From NCBI RefSeq assembly GCF_011764565.1, contig NZ_AP022871.1:1054001-1118000 (forward strand): DNA of 64,000 bases, in the 5' to 3' direction. The position numbers and the translations under genes were made by a program. Within the stretch, counting starts at the first letter, position 1. Every line of letters begins with the position of its first letter. Shown here piece after piece: positions 52,529-62,343 of the stretch. The notes beneath the pieces were generated by a model, which saw nothing but the letters and a program-made list of their open reading frames with translations, was not told the origin of the DNA and searched no databases. The stretch is from Phytohabitans suffuscus. GTDB lineage: Bacteria > Actinomycetota > Actinomycetes > Mycobacteriales > Micromonosporaceae.

Positions 52529-52812
52529 GACGGCCGACCTTCGTCGTCGCCCGCGGGCCCCGCGTCCCGAGACGCCTGCATGTGCAACTCATCGAGGCTG
52601 AGATCAAGCACATCCGCGAGACGAGCGACGGTCAGAAACGCCGGTGTCGGGACCCGACCACTCTCCAGACTGCGAACGGTATCCACGGCTATGGACGAGT
52701 CGCGCGCAAGATCCGGAGCGGAAAGTTGTCTCCGCTCGCGGCGGTCGGCAATCAGTCGTCCAAGCCGCCTGCCGTGCTCTCGATCCTCATCCTGGATCTT
52801 CCTGCGCGCCAT
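52525..52812 (-). CDS. XRE-family regulator heading the deazaguanine operon
   Basis: The 95-aa protein (MARRKIQDEDREHGRRLGRL) has an XRE helix-turn-helix: LSAPDLARDSSIAVDTVRSL, followed by ESGRVPTPAFLTVARLADVL. ATG 52812 lies 3 nt downstream of a perfect 26-bp palindrome, with no Shine-Dalgarno, so the message is probably leaderless. It overlaps the glycosylase gene by 4 nt. It most likely represses its own operon. Confidence 0.9.
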   Translation of the reverse strand: MARRKIQDEDREHGRRLGRLIADRRERRQLSAPDLARDSSIAVDTVRSLESGRVPTPAFLTVARLADVLDLSLDELHMQASRDAGPAGDDEGRPS

Positions 52813-52815
52813 GGC

Positions 52816-52841
52816 CGATAAGAATACATGTATTCTTATCG
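52816..52841. promoter_or_regulatory. Perfect 26-bp palindromic operator overlapping the operon promoter
   Basis: The half-site CGATAAGAATACA is followed by its exact complement. It is the most AT-rich spot in the neighbourhood. On the minus strand the internal TATTCT fits a -10 box about 8 nt before the ATG, so a bound repressor would block the promoter. A 26-bp perfect dyad is very unlikely by chance in DNA this G/C-rich. Confidence 0.85.
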
Positions 52842-52859
52842 CTACTCCAGGGTCTCCCT

Positions 52860-53150
52860 CGGTAGAACGCGAACCGAAGACCACCCGCCCACCGCAGCGG
52901 CTGGGCGTCCGCAGGAGGGCGGCGGAATGGGGACTGTCGGGCCATGGCAGGCGTCGGGAGTATCCGATGTCGAGGAACTCGGCCACGATCCTGCCGCGCC
53001 TGCCGACGAGCTCGTTGGCGAAGTCGAGCTGCCAGCGAGCCGAGGGCATCTTGTCCTGGCAGTCCTCGGTTGAGATGCGCCCGTAGAACGCGAACCGCAG
53101 CCCGGCTCGCGCAAGTGCGCCGGAAGCCGGCGTTCTGGCTAGCCTGACTG
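52860..53150 (-). pseudogene. Serine recombinase N-terminal fragment
   Basis: The minus-strand frame reads LRFAFYGRISTEDCQDKMPS, ARWQLDFANELVGRRGRIVA and EFLDIGYSRRLPWPDSPHSA, the resolvase catalytic domain with the nucleophilic Ser in YGRIST. The domain is cut short at about 52870, beside the operon promoter, and no recombinase C-terminal domain follows. It is a relic of a large serine recombinase. Confidence 0.7.
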
Positions 53151-53220
53151 CGTGCCTCGTCGCTCGCCGGACTCGATGTCTATAGACCTTGCCGAAGGCC
53201 GCGTTCTGGACTAAGCGATC

Positions 53221-53918
53221 ATGCCCGAACCGGCGGGAGAGCCGGTTGAGGTCACCTTGGTCGAAGAGATCCAGTGGCGCCCGTTCGAGTCGTGCCCCAT
53301 CTGCGGCGCCCCGGCGACCGACGACGAAGACGTGCCGCCGAGGAGCATCGGTGGCAAGGTCATGACACGCACCTGCGGACCGTGCAACAACCGGCTCGGC
53401 AGCCATCTTGAAGCGGATCTGGCGGACTGGCTCGACAACGCGCTGACGTTGCCCCGGTTGGATCACCTGGAGTGACAAGGGACCGCAGGTCCGGTCGGAT
53501 CCTGTTGAGGACGACGTCGGCAGGAGAGGTCGTGCTGCTACTGGACGGCAAATCTCACCCCGCGATCATCGACATGCTCAACAGTGGCAGGTCAACTTGC
53601 CGGCCTACTTCCGGACCACAACCGATACCGGTTGGCGCTGCTCAAGCATGCGTACCTGGCCGCGTGTATGAGGTTGGAGTCCTCGACGGTAAGGCGGCAG
53701 ACGAGGTCCGGCATGACCTCATCGCCGCCCGCGACGCTGTATCCAGACAAGACGCGTCGCCCAGCCAGCTCGCTCTTGGCCTTACCGTGCTGCGCTTCCA
53801 CGAACCCGCCTCCCCAGTCACGGCACCTGTCGTCCGAGCCGTCGCCACGAAACGACCGGACCCTGCGATGGCGTCCTTCTGGCAGGACGCGTATTCGTCT
53901 CCTGGTCGTCTCAACTGA
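53221..53918 (+). pseudogene. HNH-like zinc-finger protein gene, broken
   Basis: ATG 53221 encodes 84 aa with CPICGAPATDDEDVPPRSIG and TRTCGPCNNRLGS, a Cys4 HNH-type finger in which the usual first His is replaced by Pro-Pro-Arg. The continuation (VTRDRRSGRILLRTTSAGEV and VYEVGVLDGKAADEVRHDLI) is in the next frame, and pieces such as VNLPAYFRTTTDTGW and LALLKHAYLAAC are in two others between 53585 and 53680. Several separate breaks point to real decay. The stretch 53919-54184 shows nothing but an AT-richer promoter zone. Confidence 0.5.
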
Positions 53919-54184
53919 CCGACGATCGGCGGGCCGCCACGCCACGGCGGCTACGCGCCACACTCCACGTCGACGAGCACCTGGGACGGAACAGCGTCCT
54001 CAGTGGATGGCACATAGCAGCAGAGAGCCTTCGGCTGACCCTCCACCAGCGTTGTCTCGCCCACAGGTGCGCGCCAAGTACGTGCAAGCTCGAAATATCG
54101 TCGGGAACAGGACCAGGCCGTGACATCGGCAGCGAACACGTGGTAGGCATGTCCTATTTCGCCCGCCGAAGGAAGTAATCGACG

Positions 54185-54811
54185 ATGGAACCTTTAGTCG
54201 AACCAATCTACGTAGATCATGCACGACTTGACAGTTACTATGAACAAATAGTTGCGCGGCCGAAAACTCGGCGCGTACCCACCTACAGCATAAATGCTGG
54301 CATTGTTCCATCGGTCAATATTCAGGGCTCGGTGCAATCCATTCCAGCCTCATTGACGGAAAAGCTATCTGCCGTAACCAACTACCTGTCAGGAATTGGT
54401 GCATTGAGGGGCGATCGTCCCGTAACACTCGACCGGTGGGATCTGGGTGAGCCTAGCTCCGAGATGCCGGAAGACTCCTGGCGCGACCTGAAGGCGCCGT
54501 TCCGGCGAGAGATCTGCGAACTGCGGACACTTGTCGTGCCGCCCCAGACAACGCCGCCAATGCTGGAGAAGGGACTTGTATTGTGGGTAGCGGACGGCAA
54601 CCCTTTGCTCTACCTCATCGAGAACTTTCCATTCGCCGATCGTCCCGTGTCGCTGATTACCGGATACACCCTCTTGGCGATGCTGTCTCAGGTAGGCGTG
54701 CTGCCCAGGTTGTGGCAGGCTGAGGAGGATGGGTTAATCGTCGGCGGACCACCAACTCCACCGCACTTGCTGCGTCTACTGTCTGACTTAGGGGAACACT
54801 TGGGCCTCTGA
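54185..54811 (+). CDS. DUF6414-like protein, AT-rich and probably foreign
   Basis: The 208-aa product starts at ATG 54185 and begins PIYVDHARLDSYYEQIV, the N-terminal signature of DUF6414-type proteins (a phage or defence-associated family of unknown action). A central ELRTLVVPPQTTP and an alpha/beta tail YLIENFPFADRPVSLITGYT follow. Codon third positions are much less G/C-biased than in the neighbours, a sign of recent transfer. No partner gene overlaps it. Confidence 0.55.
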   Translation: MEPLVEPIYVDHARLDSYYEQIVARPKTRRVPTYSINAGIVPSVNIQGSVQSIPASLTEKLSAVTNYLSGIGALRGDRPVTLDRWDLGEPSSEMPEDSWRDLKAPFRREICELRTLVVPPQTTPPMLEKGLVLWVADGNPLLYLIENFPFADRPVSLITGYTLLAMLSQVGVLPRLWQAEEDGLIVGGPPTPPHLLRLLSDLGEHLGL

Positions 54812-55787
54812 AAATGGTGGACGTATTCTATCGAATTCGCGCCACTTTCGCAGAGGCTAAACTCAATTTTCGGCCAAGTACTGTCGGGTACCCAATTGTG
54901 ATGTTGCGCGCCTAAATCTTTGACTTGGGGAGGAGGTGACTTAGAGAGGCTTGGAGCTCCTGCGACGCACTTAGATGCCGCCGATAGGGCCTTCGGGTCG
55001 ACGAGCTGACGGCACTCGACTGAGTGATGTCGGCTAGAGGGGTAGCCAGGGGAACCTGGGTGGCCTATGGTAAAAGTAGGTCGATATCGAGAATCGGCGG
55101 CCATGGGGTAATGGTTTGTGTCGATCCGCCGACACGAACCCCCACGAACAGTCGGTCAGGCCAGCGCGACCTTGGCGTTTCAGCACCACCGGGCGGTGCA
55201 GGTCTGTTCTGGCTCCTGCCCGGGACACGCGCATGTTCGACTCCCGCCAGGGCTCTTCGAGCCGGCGGGAGTCGACTGACCACTTCCCGATCGCGGAAGT
55301 GGTCATTGGAGTCCGCGAACGGGCCGTGGGCGCGGTGGTAGCAGTCCGCGAGATTGGGTGCGGTCATGGCGCCGCCGAGTTGAGCGTCGTTGTTGATGAT
55401 GCTGGACCAGCGATGGCAGTCGGGCCGGGTGGGTTTGGGGAGGGCGTGGCGCTGCCGCTGGCTGGGCTTGGTGCCCACAGATGTGCGGGTCAAAGGTGAG
55501 ATCGGGCAGATCGACGTCCCAGTCTTCGGTTGGTAGCACCGGCTGGACGAGCGTGCAAGTCAGTTCCGTGCGTTAGCGGTTCGATATTCCAGAGAGTGAC
55601 TCCCGTAGTCCCCCGAGCCGGCCGCCTCAAACCGGACCTGTGCCCATGGAACTGGCGCGGCTTTGTCACTTTCCCGACCGCTGCGCACCGCCGGTGGGGC
55701 TGGTGCGGCGCATGTTCCATGGTGGACACTCCAGTCGCATCGACGGGCTGAGGACTCGGCATCCGAGGAGGTAGGTGTGGGCCGGCA
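54812..55787. other. 976-bp intergenic region with two adjacent strong hairpins
   Basis: No gene is convincing here. The only striking structures are two consecutive inverted repeats at 55238-55305 (separate entry). The last 30 bp contain the AGGAGG-like GAGGAGGTAGG before the NACHT gene. Confidence 0.5.
55238..55305. repeat. Twin hairpins
   Basis: Arms CGACTCCCGCC/GGCGGGAGTCG at 55238-55248 and 55264-55274 (11 bp), directly followed by TGACCACTTCC/GGAAGTGGTCA at 55277-55287 and 55295-55305 (11 bp). Both are perfect. They could be a transcribed structured RNA or a double terminator. Confidence 0.7.
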
Positions 55788-58084
55788 GTGAGCCGCGTGA
55801 GTCGTGAGACCCTGCTAAGGCTCGCCGACGTGACGGCGAAGACCGTCGCCGCCTTCGCGATACCGGGCGGTGGCGGCACCGCTGCTGGTGAGCTGTCGGC
55901 GTGGGCTGTGCAGAAGGGCTTCGGGACGCCGGATCCAGCGAGCCAGCTGCGCGAGGAGATCCAGCAGACGGTCGAGGAGGTGACCAAGAAGCTCGTCAAG
56001 AAGGTCGAAAAGGGCTTTGCTGCGTACGACGTCGAGGCCGCTGCGCGTGAGGTAGCGGACACGATGTCGTCTCTCGACGTGGATCCCGACTTGCTGATGG
56101 CAAACGGCCTGTCCGCCAGCCGGCTGGCCGCCCACTACATGGGCGGGACGACGAAGGACCTTCACCTCACCCTTGGTGAGGCGGTGGGCGTCTACCGCCG
56201 CTTGCTCGCTGAGATCTGCCACCGAGTTGTTGCGATCATCGTCCGGTCCACCTACGCCCACGGCCTGCTCCTCAAGGCGATCCTCGAGGACCGACAGCGG
56301 GAAATCGCCGAGCGGCGCAGCGGCGCCTTCCGCGCCGAGCAGACCCAGCTTGGCGACAACGACTTCTCGATGGACTACCGTTTCGAGGCCGACGACCTCA
56401 TGCCGACGCTCGACGTCGTAGGGCCGAGCGGCACCGACCTCGCGTTGCCCCTGGACAGCGTGTTCTACCAACCACACGCGGTGCTCGACGACGCGGTCGG
56501 GCCGATCATGGAGCTACTCGACGCCGGGCCAGGCTGGATCATCCGCGGTGATGCCGGCTGCGGCAAGTCGCTCTTCCTGCGGTGGCTGCTTCTCGTGGCG
56601 GTGCGCGACCAGCTGCCGGCCCATTTGTCCCCATGGAGACTAAAGGTTCCGCTCTATCTCGACGCGGCGGACGAGGGCGACCTGCCGACCCCACCGAGGC
56701 GCTGGCCAGGTTCAACGGGCGGCTCGTCGACCGCGCTCCGCAGGGGTGGGTAGAGCGGCTGATCAGGGCCGGCAACGCGATCCTGCTGCTCGACAACCTG
56801 GGCCTGGACAGCGACGCCGATCAGCGCAGCCGCCGCTTCAAAGACGCCAGGCGACTGGTCGAGGAGGCCATCGAGGCCGGCTGCGTCGTGTTCGTCAACG
56901 CCCGCTCGGCCCTGTCGCCCGACTGGACAAAGGCCAAAGGGCTTCGGGAAATCACCCTGCTCGGCGTGGGGCCGGACGAGATCGACGGCTTCATCGTCCA
57001 ATGGCACCGGGCCGTCGCCGAGGCATGCACCACCGCCGAGGAACGCGTCGAGGTGCGAGAAGCGTGCCGACGCCTGCTGCTGGCCGTCGGGCAGTGTGCG
57101 GACGTCCGCGATCTTTGCCTGAGCCCGCTGTTCTTGTCGCTGCTGTGCCGGGAGTTCCTGTACTGCGGGCTGACTCTCCCCGACGACGGGGTAGCCCTGG
57201 TCACGCGGGTGCTCCAGCTGATGGACCTGCAGGACCCGCTCGGCATGCCAGACGAGCAGGCGTTGGCCCACCGCGGCGACTGGGACGAGCTCAGCGAGCT
57301 GGCCCACTGGTCGGTGCAGAACGGCAACGAGTTCACGGTCGCCGACGGCGCTGCGGCCATCGGCACCAGCCCGGAGCGGGTGCGGGAGCTGGTCAGCCGT
57401 CACCGGGTCCTGCGGCTCGACAGCGACGGGCGGATCTCGTTCGCCATGGGCATGGCACGGGAGCTGTTCGCCGCCGACTTCTTCGCGCAACGCCGGTTCA
57501 TCGGGTACCTGTGCAAACGCGCCGAGACCGGGCCGGACCGGAGTACGGTCGTCTTGACGATAGCCCGGCTCGGCAGTTCCGCGGCCAGCGAACTGCTCGA
57601 CCGCCTGCTCCGGGCCGCCGAGGATGCTGCCGCGCACGGCGATCGAGTACTGGCGGACGGCGTGCTGGGCACCGCACTCGTGGCGATGAAGGTCGCCGCG
57701 CAGGTCGACCCGGCGGTGCGTCGGAAGGTCCAAGAGGCGACGGCGGAATTGTTTCCACCGCGTACCCGCGAGCAGATCGACCGGATCACGGCCATCGGCA
57801 ACCTCATGCTCGACCTGCTGACCCGCGCGGAACTTGTCGACGCGGACGTCCAGGCCGGGGTTGCCGAGTGTGTGATCGCCATCGGCCAGGTGTCCGGTCA
57901 GGTGGCGCTGCCGGCGGTGGCCACCGTCGCCGCTCAGGCGGATGCGCCGACGCGGCAAATGATCCTGAACGCATGGGATGATCACCCGGATAAGGCGGTC
58001 TTGACGGAGATGATCCAAAATCGCGTGGCACTCACGCTGGACCTGGAGGACGTGGAAGGAGGCGACAGGCATGGCAGCGCTTGA
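55788..58084 (+). CDS. NACHT-type STAND NTPase A, one frame break
   Basis: GTG 55788 opens a helical N-terminal domain of about 240 aa (ELSAWAVQKGFGTPDPASQL, EEIQQTVEEVTKKLVKKVEK). Walker A GDAGCGKSLFLRWLL is at residues 254-261, then LYLDAADEGDLP, a break near 56687 (CCG[G]ACCCC), and DPTEALARFNGRL. Walker B is NAILLLDNLGLD; winged-helix and helical segments follow (DELSELAHWSVQNGNEF, RLVEEAIEAGCVVFVNARSA). Corrected length is 765 aa. Bacterial NACHT proteins sense phage and trigger cell death or arrest. The helical N-terminus resembles NACHT-associated NNH-type domains. It overlaps gene B by 14 nt. Confidence 0.8.
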
Positions 58085-60397
58085 TGCCGCACTGACCGTG
58101 CTGAGTTCCAACGTCATCCAGACGGTGCTGGACTACTGGCTCCGCCGCGGCAAGGACCGGAGCGAGCCACTCGACGAGTTCCTGGACGCCCAGGTGCCAA
58201 ACCCGCTCGACCGGCGACGCCTCCAGCGACGGATCGACGCCCTGAAAGGCCTCGTTCAGCAGCGGCTGGACGCCGAGACCGACGACGAGCGGCTGAACGA
58301 AGACGCCAGGCTACGGGTCGCCGACGCCGTCCGTGAGACCTTCGCCCGGGCGTCACTGTCACCCTCCGACATCCAGGACGCCCACTCGGATCCGATCCGA
58401 CTCATGGAGACGGTCCGAGCCCGCGCCAGCCTCGACACATCGTTGTTCCACAGCTCCGAGCGCCATCTCTACGAGGCGCTTCTCAGCGAGACCGCGGCAG
58501 TCCTCGTCACGGCCGCGTCGGCGGTCCCCACCTCGCGTCCCTACCTGGTCGCCCAACTCCTGCGCGACGAAGACGAGGTCTACAGCTCGGTGCGTCGCCT
58601 GCTTGATGACCTGCCGACGCCTGCCCCGGCGTCGGACGGCGACGTTGCCTACCGGCTCTCCGTCGTTACCAGCCTCGACCGCACCGAGATCGTCGGCTTC
58701 ACCTTGCCGGTGGCGATGCGCAGCTTCTCACTGAGCAGCACCTACACCCAGCCACGCGTCACAGTCAAGGGCGATGAAATGCCCGTCGACTGGGCGCTTG
58801 CGGACTTCCCGATGCTGTACCTGACCGGACCAGCCGGCTCCGGCAAGACCGCGCTCCTGCGATGGCTCGCGGTCTCCAGCGCCCGCCGCTCCCTTGACGG
58901 TCTCCTGGGGCCGCATAACGACCTGCTGCCGCTGTACCTCCCAGCCGGCCGTCTGGGGCAAACCGCTAGTGAGAACGCCGAGTCGGCCGTCGACTTCATA
59001 CTCGACCATGTGCGCCCATCCCTGCCGGCGAGCCTCACCCGGGCCGAGCTTCATCGGCGGTGCCGCGAGGGCCAAGCACTCGTCCTCATCGACGGCCTTG
59101 ACGAGTTCGGCCGAGACGGGATCGACCGGCTCCGCCACTGGCTCTCCGAACTACTCACCGACTACCCGAACTGCCGGTTCGTGGTGTCGTCCCGCCGGGC
59201 AGCCGTCGACTCGACCTTCTTGGCCGACGCGGGCTTCACAGTCGCGAGCCTCAACCCACTCGACGACGCCGGCGTTACCGACCTCGTCAGCCGATGGTTC
59301 AGCACGGTCAGCCCGTCCCTGCCGGAGCGCACCCTCCAGACCCCCCGGTCCGACTGGCCGGCCAGATCGTCAACCTCATCCGGCAGAGCCCGCAGCTTCG
59401 GGAACTGACCACCAGCCCGCTAATGTGCGCACTCACCTGCGGCGTCTTCCTCGACCGTGGACCCGCCGCCCTCGCCGGCCCAGAAATCTACTCCGCGTTC
59501 GTCGACATGCTCATCGAGCGACGCGACATCGAGCGCGGCATCGAGCGCCCGCGACTACCCCGATCCGTCGCGTCGATCTTCCTGGAAGACCTCGCTTGCT
59601 ACATGCTGCGAAACGGCTTTACCGAGGTGCCGCGCGAACGAGTACTGCGGCGGTTCGCGGAGATCAGCGACACGCTGACACACGGCGCACCGCCGAGCGA
59701 CGCGGTCCTGACAGCCCTGCTGGTAGAGAGTGGGATGCTCGTCGAGCCAGAGGTCGACCGGATTCGATTCCTGCATCAGACCCTCCAAGAATTCCTCGCC
59801 GCCCAGTGGTTCCTCCACAACGACGAACTCGCCCCGCTGGTCGGGCGCGCCCATGAACCAGTCTGGCGGGCCACCCTCGTTATGGCCGTCGCACAGGCCC
59901 GACACCGCCAGAGCGAGGAACTGCTATCACGCCTACTCGACCGGTTCCGGGAAGACCGGCTCCGGCGACCCGCCCTCGCCGGACTGCTCCAGGAGTGCGT
60001 ACGAAACACTCACCGGCTCGACCCCAGCCTGCGTCGCGCGGCCGAAGACGCCTGGCAGACAACCGGGAGCGATCCCGGTCAGTCCTGGTTCCTCTGGTTG
60101 AACTCCGCGGACCCCTCTACGACGTCGAGCCTCACCGGGTGGCTGCTCGCCGAGCCCACACTCCGGCACGGTGGTGGACTCACGTTCGTCGAACTCCCCT
60201 ATTCCGAGCAGCCGACACCGCCACCCGACATGCATCATCCCGCGTGCCTACGGATGCGTGGCCGGGTGGGGCTCGGTGACCTGGTAGATGCAGCAGTCGC
60301 CTGGCGCAACGTGCAACCATCGACGGACCACTTCGACCTCGTCATCAGCGTCCCCGAGTCCTCCATGCTCGTGCGGATCTCCCCCGACCACCCATGA
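58071..60397 (+). CDS. NACHT-type STAND NTPase B, one frame break
   Basis: ATG 58071 lies inside the end of gene A. The N-terminal ~240 aa are helical (LSSNVIQTVLDYWLRRGKDR, RRIDALKGLVQQRLDAETDD). Walker A GPAGSGKTALLRWLA is at 253-260, Walker B QALVLIDGLDEFG, then CRFVVSSRRAAVDSTF (sensor-1 Arg). A C-run at 59341-59346 lacks one base; corrected, PPVRLAGQIVNLIRQSPQLR and TTSPLMCALTCGVFLDRG follow with the winged-helix segment RIRFLHQTLQEFLAAQWFLH. Corrected length is 775 aa, almost the same as A. No separate effector domain is evident. This is a co-translated NACHT pair. Confidence 0.85.
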
Positions 60398-60661
60398 GGC
60401 GCTGCGGGCCGGCTACCTCCTGTCCTCCGGACCAGGACGGCTTGCAGCGACCTGATGATTTGGGACAGACATGCAGTCTTCGACAACCCGCAGGGCCTAC
60501 CGGAAGCCTTCTCTCATGTGGATGAGAGACACGCCGCTACCTCCACTGATCACCGCCGAGGCGCTCGTCGCGGGACTGGAAGACGCCGTCCGTCCAGGGA
60601 CCGGAGTCACGATCGTGCTCGCCTCGACGCCAGCGCTCGCTGGCCGCGACCGGTGAAAGTG
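60398..60661. other. Spacer after the NACHT pair
   Basis: A short plus-strand frame (60471-60656, with RDTPLPPLITAEALVAGLED) has plausible codon use but no recognised family and may be the remnant of a third gene. Nothing else is supported. Confidence 0.3.
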
Positions 60662-61746
60662 TCAAGTCATTGAGGCATTGACCAGTACCTGCACTAGGTC
60701 GGCGGTGTCGTTGAGCAGGACGGTGCTGTACCGCTGGTTGACCTTGCCTTGACGCAGTCGGTGAGCCCATTGCTTCTCGGTGACGACGATGTCGCAGTAC
60801 ACCGCCGCAACGGGGAGCGCGAGGATATCGATGAAGTCGTTCGGCTCCCACTTCTGCTGCTTCTGCCGGTGCTTAGCAGAGCGCATGACGTTCGTGACAT
60901 ACCGCGTAGGCAGGTCGTCCATGAAGACCATCAATTCAGGGATGGAGCTGATCCTAACGAACTGTTCGTAGGTAAGGCCGATGCGCTCCAGCGCCTCGAC
61001 GACGGCGGGCCGGATGTCGGTGAGATCAGTCGCGCGGATGATCAGTTCGATGCCGTCCCCTCGCAAGCCGTTTTGCACGATGGTCCGGGCGACAGTGTTC
61101 TCGAAATCGACGAATCGCTGCGCGTGGTCGGAAGCCGTGTGTTCGAACCCCACAGAACGGAAGGTGGCAGGCCCGGCGCGGAGCAGATCCTCTTCGATAG
61201 ATTCGGCAACCACGCGTCCAAGTTCGGTCCACACGCCGTTCGGTAGAGAGGCGCCGCCGTCTGGTAGCGCGCGGAGGTCGAACGTCGGCCAGCTCATACG
61301 ACCTTCGGTGATATGTCGCATGCCTATTCCGAAGACCTGCTGCTGCCGGGGGCAGCAGGCCGGCCGAATCGGCTTCGCAATGCCTGGTCTATTTCATGAT
61401 CAAGAATTCCGAAGGGGAGCGCCATGGTGTGCTGCTGCGAAAGCTCGCGCATCACATCGACGACCTCATTCCGCGATCGGTCATTGCCACGCTTGCTGGT
61501 CTCCCAATACCGGTACATATCCAGGGGAAATGATACGGTGCCGGATGCGACACCGGCACGAGCCAGCGCCAGGGCATCGCTGAAACGCCCTCCGGCAGGA
61601 TGACCGCTCGCTGCGCGAGCGAGGTCGATCCACTTGTTTTGATCAAGATAGACACGCAGCACAGGAATACTCTGCCGCGGCGACCGTGGCGTCGCCAATG
61701 AATTGCGCAGTAACGACTCGTCGTCCAATCCCTGGGACTTCGGCAT
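60662..61746 (-). CDS. PIN-like nuclease-fold protein, one frame break
   Basis: The upstream half (RVYLDQNKWIDLARAASGHP, VASGTVSFPLDMYRYWETSK, ALPFGILDHEIDQALRSRFG) and the downstream half (RHITEGRMSWPTFDLRALPD, NDFIDILALPVAAVYCDIVV, TEKQWAHRLRQGK) are in two frames. Adding one base to the GGGGG run at 61348-61352 joins them to 361 aa. The N-terminal LDQNKWID, central LD and C-terminal DFID...YCD with TEK are the spaced acidic residues of a PIN-type RNase fold. Such proteins act as toxins or defence effectors. The start may be GTG a few codons before VYLDQN. No antitoxin is adjacent. Confidence 0.65.
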
Positions 61747-62235
61747 CCGTGCGCGGGGTGCCGTGCTGTCCAGGTTCCTTCCAGGCAGGGATAGTCACCG
61801 CGCCGGTGGGCGACCGTCTGCCGGCGGGGAGCACACATCCGCATTTGGCGCCCTATTGATCCATGATCGCCTGTCTGCTCCACCTACCAGCGGTACAGCC
61901 GCGACGTTCAAAGGGAATGCCCCGATCAGCGTGTTTGCGGTTTCCGCTGGTCAGGGCCTTGTCCGTGGCAATGTTGACACGGAGGTTGTACTGCAACTGC
62001 CTCGAACGGCGTTCAAAAGCCGCCGAACCGCAGGTCAGCGGCTTCGAGGCGGTGACCTCGTTACCGAGACCGCTCCCCCGACCACTTCTCGGTTACAGAA
62101 GTTTCGACCCGCTCGACATGATCGAGCCGCGTGAAACGACACGCGTCCGGTGTGGCGGAGGCAAGCCGCATGGCCGCTCGATCAGATACGCCTGCGCTGC
62201 CCGTCACGCGCCGCCCGAGGTAACGCAAGATCAAA
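61747..62235. other. Region downstream of the group II intron end
   Basis: No gene is supported in these 489 bp. On the minus strand this is the former 3' exon side of the intron; its original identity is not recognisable. Confidence 0.4.
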
Positions 62236-62297
62236 TCAGTACCGGTGGGCCGCTGGCGAGGTGCCTGGTCAGGTCCTTTTCCAGCGGCCCCCGGCCC

Positions 62298-62331
62298 GAA
62301 CCCGCCGTGCCAGTTTCCCGGCAGCGGGCTC
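62298..62331 (-). ncRNA. Group II intron domain V
   Basis: Exactly 34 nt. The basal helix starts with the catalytic AGC triad (GAGCCCGC pairing with GCGGGTTC, including the canonical G-U pair), the two-nucleotide CG bulge is in place, and the upper helix TGCCGG/CTGGCA carries a GAAA tetraloop. Domain VI follows (stem GGCCGCTGG/CCAGCGGCC, 62289-62281 with 62256-62248), and the intron 3' end should be at about 62238-62244. Confidence 0.93.
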
Positions 62332-62343
62332 TCCGGTGATTTG

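Noticed and set aside
47627..52812. Queuosine tRNA-modification operon, type IV CBASS, or a pyrrolopyrimidine antibiotic cluster
   Set aside because: There is no TGT, QueF, QueA or QueG for queuosine, no CD-NTase or TGT-like gene for CBASS, and no GTP cyclohydrolase, PRPP-adding or tailoring gene set typical of toyocamycin-like clusters. The similarity to CBASS (QueC plus OGG-like) is recorded as context only.
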